Of a stretch of DNA of 64,000 nt, positions 26,363 through 34,968 are shown in pieces. The notes beneath the pieces were generated by a model. The model was not told the DNA's origin and did not search any database. It worked only from the letters and a program-made list of their open reading frames with translations. A program made the position numbers and the translations under genes. Source of the DNA: Deltaproteobacteria bacterium (GTDB taxonomy: Bacteria > Myxococcota_A > UBA796 > SXON01); NCBI GenBank assembly GCA_947490345.1, contig CANLGL010000010.1, positions 1-64,000 on the forward strand. Reading direction: 5' to 3'. Every line of letters starts with the position of its first letter. The first letter of the stretch is position 1.

Positions 26363-27637
26363 TCACTCGCGCAGGTAGCTCCGCATCAGCTCGCCCCACC
26401 GCGTGTCCTGGGACCAGGTGGCGCCAGCGCCTTCGGTGTACATGTCGATGTACTCGGAGTCGGGGTCGAACCAGACGGTGAGCCCCGAGGCGTACGTGTA
26501 GTCCTCGCTGCCGTAGGGCTCCGGAACGGCGGTGACAACGCTGTTGCGGAGGGTGGTGCCGAGCGGGGCGAGCACCGGGTCGCCCGCGGCTTCGATGACC
26601 GCCCCGAGGTCGCCAACGTCCAGGTACCAGTTCTTCCAGACCGCATCGGCGCCTCGGGTGGTGCGGCGGTAGGCAAAAAACGGGGCCTTGAGCGCATCGT
26701 CAGCGAGCACGGCGCCGGCCAGGGCGTCAAGCGCATCGTCGAGCTCGCCAAGCTGGTCGAGGTCAGTAGCCGAGTGCGTATTCTCGAGGCCGACTTCGAC
26801 GGCGCCCCGGGACATCTCGTCGGCGAGAGCCATGGGCGTGGTTTCCGGATTGTCACGGAGATACCTAAGAATCAGCTCGTACTGAAAGCCCTCGAAGCCC
26901 ACCGTCGTCTGTGCGGCGGACATCGCGCGGGCGTGCGGGACCAAGCTGTGCGCAACCTCCCACGAGGCCATGTTGCAGGCATCGAAGCCGACGACGTCGA
27001 AGCGGCCGTGCGCCGCGACGCTGGCGGCAAGCGCGGCGGCGACCTCGCCCTCGGCGAAGCTCATCTCGGTGCCGCTGGTGTCATCGGAGCCGATCATCGG
27101 GGGCGGCGCGGCAGCCTCGGTGTCGGCGTCGGCGTCCTGCGCCTGAATGCCCCATCCGTCGCCATGGTCCCAGAAGATCAGGACGCGATGTTCCGCGGGG
27201 TAATTGATGCTGGCCCAATCCAGGAAACCGGCGAGCGTCTCCGGAGCGCCCATGTCGAGCTCCCCGAGGTCCTCCAGCACCGGGCTGGTCACGACCTTGG
27301 TGTCGGCGTCCCCCACCATCCGGTACCGCCGCGTCCCGGTCCAATCGCCGTCTTTCTTCGAGTACCCATCGATGCGATCGGCCTGCACCAGAACCTCGAC
27401 GCCGTCCCCCGAGCCGGTGATCTCCAGCTCGTTCAGATCATGGGTGACCCAATCCTCCAGGTCGTTGTCGCCGACCAGGTAGACGAGGAACTGCCAGCCC
27501 CCCTCCCCGTCGCCACCCGTGTCGTCGCCCCCGGTGTCCTCGCCCCCGGTGTCGGCGGCGGCCGTGTCAGCCGGGTCCGCATCCGGAGCCTCGTCCGGGG
27601 TGGGTTCGACGCAGGCCAAGGCGAGGGAGAGGAGCAT
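26363..27637 (-). CDS. Clostripain-family (C11) peptidase lipoprotein
   Basis: 424 residues. The lipobox is in MLLSLALAC (Cys9), then an acidic linker of Asp-Thr-Gly-Gly repeats to about residue 45. The C11 caspase-like fold follows: WQFLVYLVGDNDLED, the catalytic His in FWDHGDGWG and the catalytic Cys in GFDACNMASWEVA. C11 enzymes cleave after basic residues. The ATG at 27637 is chosen for the lipobox. A surface-exposed protease is inferred. Divergent from the GT4 gene. Confidence 0.85.
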   Translation of the reverse strand: MLLSLALACVEPTPDEAPDADPADTAAADTGGEDTGGDDTGGDGEGGWQFLVYLVGDNDLEDWVTHDLNELEITGSGDGVEVLVQADRIDGYSKKDGDWTGTRRYRMVGDADTKVVTSPVLEDLGELDMGAPETLAGFLDWASINYPAEHRVLIFWDHGDGWGIQAQDADADTEAAAPPPMIGSDDTSGTEMSFAEGEVAAALAASVAAHGRFDVVGFDACNMASWEVAHSLVPHARAMSAAQTTVGFEGFQYELILRYLRDNPETTPMALADEMSRGAVEVGLENTHSATDLDQLGELDDALDALAGAVLADDALKAPFFAYRRTTRGADAVWKNWYLDVGDLGAVIEAAGDPVLAPLGTTLRNSVVTAVPEPYGSEDYTYASGLTVWFDPDSEYIDMYTEGAGATWSQDTRWGELMRSYLRE

Positions 27638-27705
27638 CAGGGGACGATAACCGGGCAAAGCGCTGGCAGCGCTCAAGTTTGGGTCAGGGTGACCGAGCTT
27701 GGAGC

Positions 27706-28749
27706 ATGCGCAGCGTCGCCTACGTCTTGGCACAGTACCCGGTGGTGTCTCAGGGCTTCGTCCACGCCGAAATCGTTGCGCTCCGCCGCATGGGCTTCGA
27801 CGTCCAGATCGTCACCCACGAACGCGGCGACCCCGCGGTCAGCTTCGGCGAGGGCCCCGATTCGGTCCCGGTCGAGCCTGTGCACGTCGGACTCGCCAAC
27901 GCGGTCCCGACGCTGGCCAAGTTCGATCACCTCCACGGTCACTTCGCCGACTTCGGCGCGCGGGTCCTGGCGCCGCTCGCGAAACGGTCTGGCAGGCCCT
28001 TCTCGTTCACCGGCCACGCCTTTGACCTCTTCCGCCGCGACGCCGCGGTGCGGCCAGAAGAGTGGCTTGCCGTGGCGCCAGCCGTGCAGCGAGTCGTCGC
28101 CATCTCCCGCTTTCATCGGTACTTCATCATGGCGCGCGGGGTCCCCGCCGACAAGGTGGTGGTCATCCCCAACGCGGCGGCGCTCGGCGAGCTCCTGGCC
28201 GGGGCACCTGAGTCGCCCAAGCAGCTCCGCCGGGTGCTGGCTGTCGGGCGTCCCGTGGCCAAGAAGGGCTTCGGCGTTCTCGTCCAGGCCTGGGCCAAAG
28301 CGCGCGCGCACATTCCCGAGATTGAGCTCGACATCATCGGGGCGCAGGGCCTTGTCGATCAGACACCGCCCGGGTTGCGCTTGTGGCCGACATGCGCCTG
28401 GTCGGAAGTCATGCACGCGATGCGCGCGGCCGACGTCGTGGTGGCGCCCTGCATCGCCAGTCCCGACGGCGACATGGATGGCATCCCCACCGTGCTCGCC
28501 GAAGCCGGGGCGCTGCGCCGTCCGGTCATCGCCAGCGAGATGAGCGGAGTCGGCGACCTCGTGGCCCACGGGGTCAACGGGCTCTTGGTCCCTCCAGGTG
28601 ACGTCCACGCCCTCGCCGCCGCGCTGGTGCGGCTCGCACGCCGACCTGACGAGCTGACCCGCCTCGGGAACGCCGCACCCCTCCTCGCCGCGGCCCACGA
28701 CGCTGACGTCGTGGCGCGCCGCCTCATCTACGAAGCATTCGCGGCCTAG
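27706..28749 (+). CDS. GT4-family glycosyltransferase
   Basis: 347 residues with a two-Rossmann GT-B fold: YPVVSQGFVHAEI at the N-terminus, HGHFADFGARV, then VGRPVAKKGFGVLVQA and the donor site DGIPTVLAEAGALRRPVIA with the EX7E-like glutamate. This is typical of lipopolysaccharide or exopolysaccharide transferases. GGAG stands directly before the ATG at 27706. Eleven bases separate it from the pyruvyltransferase fusion, so the pair probably works on one glycan. Confidence 0.85.
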   Translation: MRSVAYVLAQYPVVSQGFVHAEIVALRRMGFDVQIVTHERGDPAVSFGEGPDSVPVEPVHVGLANAVPTLAKFDHLHGHFADFGARVLAPLAKRSGRPFSFTGHAFDLFRRDAAVRPEEWLAVAPAVQRVVAISRFHRYFIMARGVPADKVVVIPNAAALGELLAGAPESPKQLRRVLAVGRPVAKKGFGVLVQAWAKARAHIPEIELDIIGAQGLVDQTPPGLRLWPTCAWSEVMHAMRAADVVVAPCIASPDGDMDGIPTVLAEAGALRRPVIASEMSGVGDLVAHGVNGLLVPPGDVHALAAALVRLARRPDELTRLGNAAPLLAAAHDADVVARRLIYEAFAA

Positions 28750-28760
28750 GCCGGAGCCCC

Positions 28761-30860
28761 ATGCGCATCCTCATCACTGACAGCTACTGCTCCAGCAACC
28801 GCGGCGACGCCGCGATCCTCGACGCAATGCTGGAGGGGCTGCGGAGACGCGGTGCCCGCGTCGAGGTGGTCACCCATTTCCCCGAGGTCACCACCTCGTT
28901 CCATGATGTCGACGCCATCGACGATGGCGACGTCCGCGCCGTAGCCCTGGCCGTGGCTCGTGCCGACCTCGTGGTCTCGTGTGGCGGCAATTTCACCGAC
29001 GACCAGCTCGGCGAGGAGCTCAATCCCAGCCTCGCGGTATTGCATCTGGCCCGGCGCACGTCCAAGCCCTACGCGCTTTTCGGGCAAAGCGTCGGCCCCC
29101 TGCGGCGGCCGATGTCGCGACAGGCCGCCCGGGACGTCCTGGATGGCGCCGCTTGGATCTGCGTCCGCGACGACGCCAGCGCCAAGGTGCTCGCCGACCT
29201 CGGCGTTCGCGCACCGGTTCGGGTCGGCACCGACGCCGCGGTGCTCGGACGGACCAACCCCGCCGCGCCTGGCAATGGCCCGATCCTTGGGGTCACGGTG
29301 CGGGCTTGGCCCTTCCCTGGCCAACGCGACCCGGTGGCCTGCCAGGACCGCTACGAGGCGGAGATCGTCAAGACGGCCGACCGCTGGGTGGCCGAGACCG
29401 GCGGGCAGGTCCGCTTCTACAGCACGTGCACCGGCTACGGCGGCTACCCGCACGACGATCGTGTCGCCGCGCGCCGTGTCGCCGCCGCCATGGAAGCGGA
29501 TGCCGAGGTCGTAGAGGCCGTGGATCTCGACTTTGCAACCCTGCGCGGCGAGATCGGCGCCTGCGACCTTTTCCTCGGCACGCGGATGCACTCGCTCGTC
29601 TTCGCGACCACTGCGGGCGTGCCCTCGGTCGGCATCGCCTGCGAACAGAAGACCTTTCAGTGGATGAGCCAGGTCGGCCTGGGCGGCCGCGTCGTCCCGA
29701 TCGAGCGCTGCGACGGCGTCGACGGGCTGCTCATGGCCACCTGGGAGGAGCGCAAACGGGTGGCGCCACGGCTGAAGGCCACGGTCGAGCTGCTCAAGAC
29801 CCGCGCCGCCGAAGATCTCGACATGCTCGCCCGCGTTGCTGGCGGTGAGCGTCCGGCGCGGCTCGGTGCGCGGGCAACCAGCGGCCACTCCGGCGACAGC
29901 CACCCCCTCGAAGCCGGCCACCGCCGGCTGCGGCTTGTGGCCGACATCGTCCTGGGCGAGGGCGGCCAGTCCGTTGTCGACCTCGGCTCGGCCAGCGGCC
30001 GACTCGGGCGGATGCTCGGGCCAGCCTACGCCTACCGCAGCGTCGACCCCGCCAAGTGGCAGCCGCGCGAAAAGCACGATGTGGTCGTAGCCACCGGCAC
30101 GCTGGAGCACGTCGACAACCTCGACGCGGTTCTGGGCCAGGCCCGCGCCGCGCTCAAGCCCGGCGGCCTCGCCGTGTTCACGCTCTTCAATCTCGCGCAC
30201 ATCAGCCGGGCGCTGGCGGCCACGCCACGGCTGCCCGAGTGGACGCTTCAGGCGCGCCCTGACGACTTCCTCCTGGCGCTCCACGAAGTGGGCCTCGTCC
30301 CCCAGCGCGTCATCCCGACCAGCGCCGGATACGGTCCCGCACCGGCGGACGATGACGAATCGCCCACCGACTTCGAGCTCGACGGCGCCCATCAACTTTC
30401 GCCAGAACGCATGGTCCGCCTGGCGCATCACTGGGTGGTCGTGTGCCGCGCCGGCGAGCCGCAGGCGGGCCCGACCGAGCTGCAGAGCCGGTTCGCCCAG
30501 CAGGACTGGTCAGGCGCCCTCCGCATCGGCGTGGAGCTGGTGAAGGCCTATCCGTGGGCGGCTCGCGCCTGGTCGGATCTCGCCGTGGTTTGGAGCGCCG
30601 CCGGTCGCAGCGATCGCGCCGCCGACGCGGCACGGCGGGCGTACCTGCTCGATCCCGGTCGCGACGACGTGCGCGACAACCTCGCGGCGCTCGAAGTGCA
30701 CGTGGACATCGACGACATCGAGGTCGCAGCGATGGCTGACCTCACCGACGAGCACGCCTTCGACGCCCTCGTCGTGGACCTGGCGAGCCGCGGCCGGCTG
30801 AGCGCGGTCGCCACGCTGCACCGCTTCCGTCAGGCCGCCCAGGCTCGCGCGGCGGGGTAG
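28761..30860 (+). CDS. Polysaccharide pyruvyltransferase-methyltransferase-TPR fusion
   Basis: 699 residues in three parts. Residues 1-350 form a polysaccharide pyruvyltransferase (WcaK/CsaB-like) domain: SNRGDAAILDAML, VVSCGGNFTDDQ, ALFGQSVGPL, FLGTRMHSLVFATTAGVP. Residues about 385-530 form a class I SAM methyltransferase (VVDLGSASGRLGRML, VVATGTLEHVDNLDAVL, LKPGGLAVFTLFN). Residues about 560-640 are TPR-like helices (DWSGALRIGVELVKAYPWAA, AADAARRAYLLDPGRDDV). Pyruvyltransferases add a ketal-linked pyruvate to surface sugars; a methyltransferase in the same chain suggests two-step capping. Follows the GT4 gene. Confidence 0.8.
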   Translation: MRILITDSYCSSNRGDAAILDAMLEGLRRRGARVEVVTHFPEVTTSFHDVDAIDDGDVRAVALAVARADLVVSCGGNFTDDQLGEELNPSLAVLHLARRTSKPYALFGQSVGPLRRPMSRQAARDVLDGAAWICVRDDASAKVLADLGVRAPVRVGTDAAVLGRTNPAAPGNGPILGVTVRAWPFPGQRDPVACQDRYEAEIVKTADRWVAETGGQVRFYSTCTGYGGYPHDDRVAARRVAAAMEADAEVVEAVDLDFATLRGEIGACDLFLGTRMHSLVFATTAGVPSVGIACEQKTFQWMSQVGLGGRVVPIERCDGVDGLLMATWEERKRVAPRLKATVELLKTRAAEDLDMLARVAGGERPARLGARATSGHSGDSHPLEAGHRRLRLVADIVLGEGGQSVVDLGSASGRLGRMLGPAYAYRSVDPAKWQPREKHDVVVATGTLEHVDNLDAVLGQARAALKPGGLAVFTLFNLAHISRALAATPRLPEWTLQARPDDFLLALHEVGLVPQRVIPTSAGYGPAPADDDESPTDFELDGAHQLSPERMVRLAHHWVVVCRAGEPQAGPTELQSRFAQQDWSGALRIGVELVKAYPWAARAWSDLAVVWSAAGRSDRAADAARRAYLLDPGRDDVRDNLAALEVHVDIDDIEVAAMADLTDEHAFDALVVDLASRGRLSAVATLHRFRQAAQARAAG

Positions 30861-30880
30861 GTCGCGCTGCGGTGGGGCGG

Positions 30881-31019
30881 GATGGGGGGCCATCCGGAGG
30901 GGGGAGAGGGGCGCCCGGGGCGCGTTACTCAACGCGCCTCGGGCCGCAGGCCGGCGGCTCGCCGACGGCCGGAGGGCACGCCCCGGTAGGGGGGAACCGC
31001 GAAGGGGTTGCCCCCGTTT
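30881..31019 (-). repeat. Structured intergenic repeat, copy B2
   Basis: Near-identical to the reverse complement of 25044-25183 over about 137 bases. It includes the imperfect hairpin at 30989-31015 and a second small palindrome GGATGGGGGGCCATCC at its left end. The hairpin end faces the ATG at 31037, and the sequence continues into AATGATAG just before that start, as in copy A1. Confidence 0.85.
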
Positions 31020-31036
31020 AAATGATAGTGGGGCGC

Positions 31037-32638
31037 ATGTCGCCCCACGACGACGTCCCCCTCGAGCTCGACCTTCTCGGCAAGGTCGGTGCCTTCCTCC
31101 TCTTCACCGCCGGGCTCAGCGCGATCTTCGCGGGCGGCCAGGTCTGGGTGATGGTCACCTTCCGTGACGCGTGGCAATCGGCCATTCCGCTCCTGCACGT
31201 CGCGACGGGCATCACCGCCATCTACATCAGCACGCAGCTTGCCTACCCGCGACGCTGGGCCTTGTTCGGGGCGCTGGTCACGCTGTTGGGGCTGGTGTTT
31301 TTCGCCGGCATCTGGGGCTTGTGGCTGATGTGGAACGGGATGTTTTCGGCGCTGGCCGTCTTCGCGCCAGGGTGGGCGGTCGTGGCGCTCCCGATCGTGA
31401 CGGTCAGCGCTCCGGGCTTGCTCAAAGTGGCACGGGCGCGGGAGGCTGCCGATCGCGAGACCAACCGGCTGACGGCCGAGGCGCTCGAATCAGGCGCATA
31501 CGGCTTTTCCCGAGAGCCGCGCGCGAAGAACCGCTGGATGCTCCCGCTCTTGTACCTTGTCGCGGCGATGCCGATCGGCGCGTTGGTCTTGGCGATGGCC
31601 TACCCCGAGCAGTTCGATCGAGCGCAGGTCCGCGCCGGTGGCGTTCTGGCCGGTCGCAATCCCTTCGGCAGCGGTTTCGTCGAGGCGCCCACCGCGTTCC
31701 GGTACGCCGGAAGTCCGCTTGACTGGTACCTGGAGTACGAGGCGAAGTGGACACCCCTGGACCGGCAGCTCGTCCTCCGGATGGCGGACGGCGTGGCTGA
31801 CGATGTGGCGTGGTCGCTGGCCAGCGCCACCGGGGAGGCCGATCCCGTCGCGGCGGAAGCCGCGCTCTGGGCCGAGGGCCAGCCCAAACAGCTCCCGACT
31901 TGGATCGCGACCTCGCTCCGCCAGCACGGCGTCATCGCCTACCCCGAGTCCCTGTTCTCCCGCAGCTTCGATCCGGAGCTGCACGCGCTGCCCGAGACCG
32001 TCCACCTCGACTGCGACCAACTCAGCTACGTTTTTCTGCACGTCGCACGGCGCCTGGATCTGGACATCGAAATCCTTCCCGCCGTCCAACACACTTACCT
32101 GCGCTACAACGGCCCGGCGGGTGAGCCGCCGCTGTTCATCGAGACGACCGAGATCGCCGCGCCGCGCCAACGCGACCGCCACGGCGAGGTCATCCCCGCC
32201 ACCCTCGGCGAGGGCTTCTTCATCGAGGAAGACCACTACTCCTCCGGTCGTGGCGGCAGTTGGGCCACCGCCGAGGTGGTCCAAGCGGCGGGGCTCTACC
32301 AACCGTGGAGCGAACGCGACATCCGCGACAACATCGTCGCCAACGTGGTGGTCGGGATGGAGAGCCTCGGAAAGGACCTGTATCCGGCCGAGCCGGACGC
32401 CCACGTGGTCGGAACCAAGAGCATCGTGCTGGTGAGCAACCTCTACCGATGGAACACCGACCACGCCGAAGCGGCGCTCGGCGCCGGACAGCTGCCCAAG
32501 GCGGAGGTGTTCGCGCTGCGAGCAAGGCAGATCCGCGCTGATCACGGTGGTCTGGTCATCTACGGGCGTACGCCCGAAGAGGATGTGCTCGCGACGATCG
32601 CGGCGACGCGGGCCGAGGTGGTGGAGGCGGTGGAGTGA
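31037..32638 (+). CDS. Membrane protein with transglutaminase-like domain
   Basis: 533 residues. Four helices (about 15-135) and a fifth (about 170-190) precede a soluble region. There LDCDQLSYVFLHVARRL (Cys326) and VQHTYLRYNG (His352), with an acidic residue in LFIETTE, give the Cys-His-Asp/Glu order of SirB1/transglutaminase-like cores. TPR-like helices close the protein. It may act as a cysteine peptidase or amidase at the membrane, but activity is untested. The ATG at 31037 is preferred over one 15 bases earlier inside the promoter-like AATGATAG. Overlaps the next gene (GTGA). Confidence 0.7.
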   Translation: MSPHDDVPLELDLLGKVGAFLLFTAGLSAIFAGGQVWVMVTFRDAWQSAIPLLHVATGITAIYISTQLAYPRRWALFGALVTLLGLVFFAGIWGLWLMWNGMFSALAVFAPGWAVVALPIVTVSAPGLLKVARAREAADRETNRLTAEALESGAYGFSREPRAKNRWMLPLLYLVAAMPIGALVLAMAYPEQFDRAQVRAGGVLAGRNPFGSGFVEAPTAFRYAGSPLDWYLEYEAKWTPLDRQLVLRMADGVADDVAWSLASATGEADPVAAEAALWAEGQPKQLPTWIATSLRQHGVIAYPESLFSRSFDPELHALPETVHLDCDQLSYVFLHVARRLDLDIEILPAVQHTYLRYNGPAGEPPLFIETTEIAAPRQRDRHGEVIPATLGEGFFIEEDHYSSGRGGSWATAEVVQAAGLYQPWSERDIRDNIVANVVVGMESLGKDLYPAEPDAHVVGTKSIVLVSNLYRWNTDHAEAALGAGQLPKAEVFALRARQIRADHGGLVIYGRTPEEDVLATIAATRAEVVEAVE

Positions 32639-33054
32639 AGGCGGTGGTTCTGGCGCTGGTGGTGGGATGCGCGGCGCGGGGCGCGCCGGTGGCGCATCGC
32701 GAGCCAATGCCGGAGGCGGGTTCGGCGGAGGCGGCGGTGGAGGCCGTCCCCGTGGACATGGTTCACTACTCGGAGATGAAGGTGAAGGTCCGCGTCCGGC
32801 CGGTGTACCCGGCCGCGGCTGGCGGACGGGGAGGTCGCTGCATTTTGCGTGTTCACGTCAACGTCAAAGGCCTCCCCGTCACCGTGACACCGCGCGACTG
32901 CCCCGACGACGTGTTCAGGAAGGTGAGCATCGACGCCGCGTTCCAATACCGCTGGTACCCGAAAATGGTGGACGGCCACCCGACAACGGCGACCTTCGAT
33001 CTCCACTTCATCTACCGAGCGGCTGCCGACGCTGCTTCAGTGCCGGCAAAGTGA
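32635..33054 (+). CDS. Lipoprotein with TonB-C-like domain
   Basis: 139 residues, GTG start overlapping the upstream stop. The lipobox is ALVVGC. After a short acidic linker, residues about 50-130 have the TonB C-terminal pattern: VRPVYPAAA, CILRVHVNVKGLPVTVTP, a helix VFRKVSIDAAFQYRWYP and a final strand TATFDLHFIYR. There is no anchoring helix as in TonB itself, so it is probably a periplasmic domain protein. Two Cys (in RCILRV and RDCPDD) may form a disulfide. Confidence 0.7.
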   Translation: MKAVVLALVVGCAARGAPVAHREPMPEAGSAEAAVEAVPVDMVHYSEMKVKVRVRPVYPAAAGGRGGRCILRVHVNVKGLPVTVTPRDCPDDVFRKVSIDAAFQYRWYPKMVDGHPTTATFDLHFIYRAAADAASVPAK

Positions 33055-34164
33055 GCGCCGCGGCGCCCGCAGTGAGCCCGGCGGTGCCGGTATCTGCCGA
33101 GGTGGCGGCTCACCTCGTGAGTTGCCGGCAGCCGTGGGCACGGCGGCGCTCGCGTTGAGCGCGGCCGCGCCGGCGCCGCGTTCCCGCGCCCCGCACAATT
33201 CGACGAGTGGGGCGACACTGCCCGACTTGCGCGGGGGAACCGGCGAGGTGCGCCGCGTGGCGGAGGCGGTCGCGGCGGGGCGCCCGAGCGTCGCTCTAAG
33301 AGTTGGCGTTCGTCCAGCATTAGCGTGTATCATAATCGTGTCGCGACACGACCGTGAGCCATCGGGCGCACGCGCACGCATGCGCGCCCCGCACAATTCG
33401 ACGAGTGGGGCGACACGGCCCGACTTGTACGGGGTGAGCGCCGGGCCGCACCGGCCGAGCCATGTGCATAGGCATTGGCGGCTCACCTCGCGAGTTGCCG
33501 GCAGCCGTGAGCACGGCGGCGCCCGCCGTGAGCCCGGCGGTGCCGGTATCTGCCGAGGTGGCGGCTCACCTCGTGAGTTGCCGGCAGCCGTGAGCACGGC
33601 CGCGCATTGTGGGGTGGAGGTTCCAGAAGCTCACCCGGCCCCCTCGACGTTGTCCGCTTTCTCGGTGGTGGCGCATGTCGCGACATGCGAGTGAGCGCTG
33701 GCGCGAAGGACGAACGCCGTCAATCGCGGAACGATCGCTGCGGTGGCCACGGCGGCGGCTACTTTTTCGGTGGGCGAGGTCGCCGGTGCGGACAAAGGTC
33801 GGGGGGTGCTGGCGCACCCCTCGACGTTGTCCGCTTCCGCCTGAGTCATGTGCATAGGCGTTGTCGCCCCACTCGTCGAATTGTGCGGGGCGCCGGAACG
33901 CCGTGCATGTGCGGCGGCCCGCTGAGGGACGGGCACATGCATTGGCAGCCGACGTGGTGAGTTGCCGGCAGCGGTGAGCGCGCCACGAATCGTGTCGCGA
34001 CACATTCTCATGGAATGAACGTTTTCCACGCGCTTCAGGGCGTTGGTTCGAACCAACCCCACCCAACGCACGCTTTTCGCGTGTTTCATTCTTTTATGTC
34101 GCGACACTGATTTGATCATGGCCGCCGCCCCGGAGGCGCCCGCGCTTCCACCGCCCACCCGGCC
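33055..34164. other. 1.1-kb non-coding region of nested repeats
   Basis: No credible gene is present. A 65-bp unit occurs identically at 33072-33136 and 33528-33592, with partial copies near 33479-33522 and 33948-33985. A 44-bp unit containing GCACAATTCGACGAGTGGGG occurs at 33186-33229 and 33384-33427 and inverted at 33862-33893. CCCTCGACGTTGTCCGCTT occurs near 33641 and 33817, and CATGTGCATAGGC near 33463 and 33848. TGTCGCGACA occurs four times (33339, 33675, 33993, 34097). Confidence 0.8.
33993..34106. repeat. 114-bp imperfect palindrome bounded by TGTCGCGACA (copy 1)
   Basis: The element begins and ends with TGTCGCGACA (33993-34002, 34097-34106). It has the central palindrome GGTTCGAACC, and GAATGAA-type blocks at mirrored positions (about 34013 and 34085). 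The whole can fold as a long imperfect hairpin. It has exactly the length of the element at 51846-51959. Confidence 0.7.
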
Positions 34165-34632
34165 CTACCTCACCCGCGGTGGCATCCGGTCCAGCAGCCC
34201 CTCGACACAGCGGCGGATGTCGTCGCGACTGCTACGATACTTGAAGATCCAGCTTCCGTAGGGGTCACCCAGCTCCATCATGCCGCCGAAAGTGCCCAGG
34301 AGCTGGACCTTGCTGTCGGACTCCGGGAACTCGGCGCGGATGAGCTGGGCATGGCGCAGCTCCATCACCAGGATGCGGTCGGCCCAGGCCACCAGCTCCG
34401 CGCTCATCGGCTGGCTTTTATGTTGGGTAAGGTCGCCGCCCAGGTCCTTGATGGCGCGCTGCGAGTTGGGCGCAGCGTCATCCCCGGTGCGTGCGTGGGT
34501 GCCGGCCGAGCGCGCCTCGACCCACCAACCGCGCTGCACGGCGTAGAGGCGCGCCAAGTCTTCGGCCATCGGCGACCGGCAAATGTTGGCGGTGCAGACG
34601 AAGAGCAAGCGGTGCGGAGCGGGCGCGGACAT
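34165..34632 (-). CDS. Low-molecular-weight protein tyrosine phosphatase
   Basis: 155 residues. The P-loop VCTANICRSP near the N-terminus gives CX5R (Cys13, Arg19), SAGTHA follows, and the general acid lies in GDPYGSW (about residue 122). These enzymes dephosphorylate tyrosine on bacterial BY-kinases or sugar-phosphate-like substrates. No kinase or capsule gene is adjacent, so the partner is unknown. It follows the DUF6335-like gene by 51 bases in the same direction. Confidence 0.88.
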   Translation of the reverse strand: MSAPAPHRLLFVCTANICRSPMAEDLARLYAVQRGWWVEARSAGTHARTGDDAAPNSQRAIKDLGGDLTQHKSQPMSAELVAWADRILVMELRHAQLIRAEFPESDSKVQLLGTFGGMMELGDPYGSWIFKYRSSRDDIRRCVEGLLDRMPPRVR

Positions 34633-34683
34633 CGACCAGACCGATAACCGGCTCCATCACCGGGGTCTGCCCAGCAGCCCTGC

Positions 34684-34950
34684 CTACTCCGGCTCGTACC
34701 TGGAGTCCGGGTTGTTTTCCCACCGGTCCCGATCCCGCGGCGTGACGAGATCGGCGCCGAGCTGAAGGGGCACGCCCTCGGTCTCCGCCACCCCGTAGAG
34801 CTCTCCCATGTCGTCCACGTCGTTCCGATCAGGGACGAGGTCCGTCACGCGGCCGCTGCCTTCGTCGGGGTATTCGTTGACAACGGGATCGTCCTCCGAG
34901 GGGGCCGGCCCCTCGCTGAGACTGAGCTGGCTTGAGTTGACTCTTGGCAT
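34684..34950 (-). CDS. Small acidic DUF6335-like protein
   Basis: 88 residues, acidic. ELYGVAETEGVPLQLGADLV followed by RDRDRWENNPDS matches the layout of DUF6335 proteins (a G(V/I) helix, then RDxxRWExxPxS). A good ribosome site, CCAGGAG, sits six bases before the ATG. It starts 18 bases after the fumC stop, so it is probably co-transcribed with fumC. Function unknown. Confidence 0.7.
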   Translation of the reverse strand: MPRVNSSQLSLSEGPAPSEDDPVVNEYPDEGSGRVTDLVPDRNDVDDMGELYGVAETEGVPLQLGADLVTPRDRDRWENNPDSRYEPE

Positions 34951-34968
34951 AGATACTCCTGGAGGTTT

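Noticed and set aside
33055-34164. CRISPR array or integron cassette array
   Set aside because: Repeat units differ in length and orientation, spacers are not regular, and no cas gene, integrase or attC-like core pairs were found.
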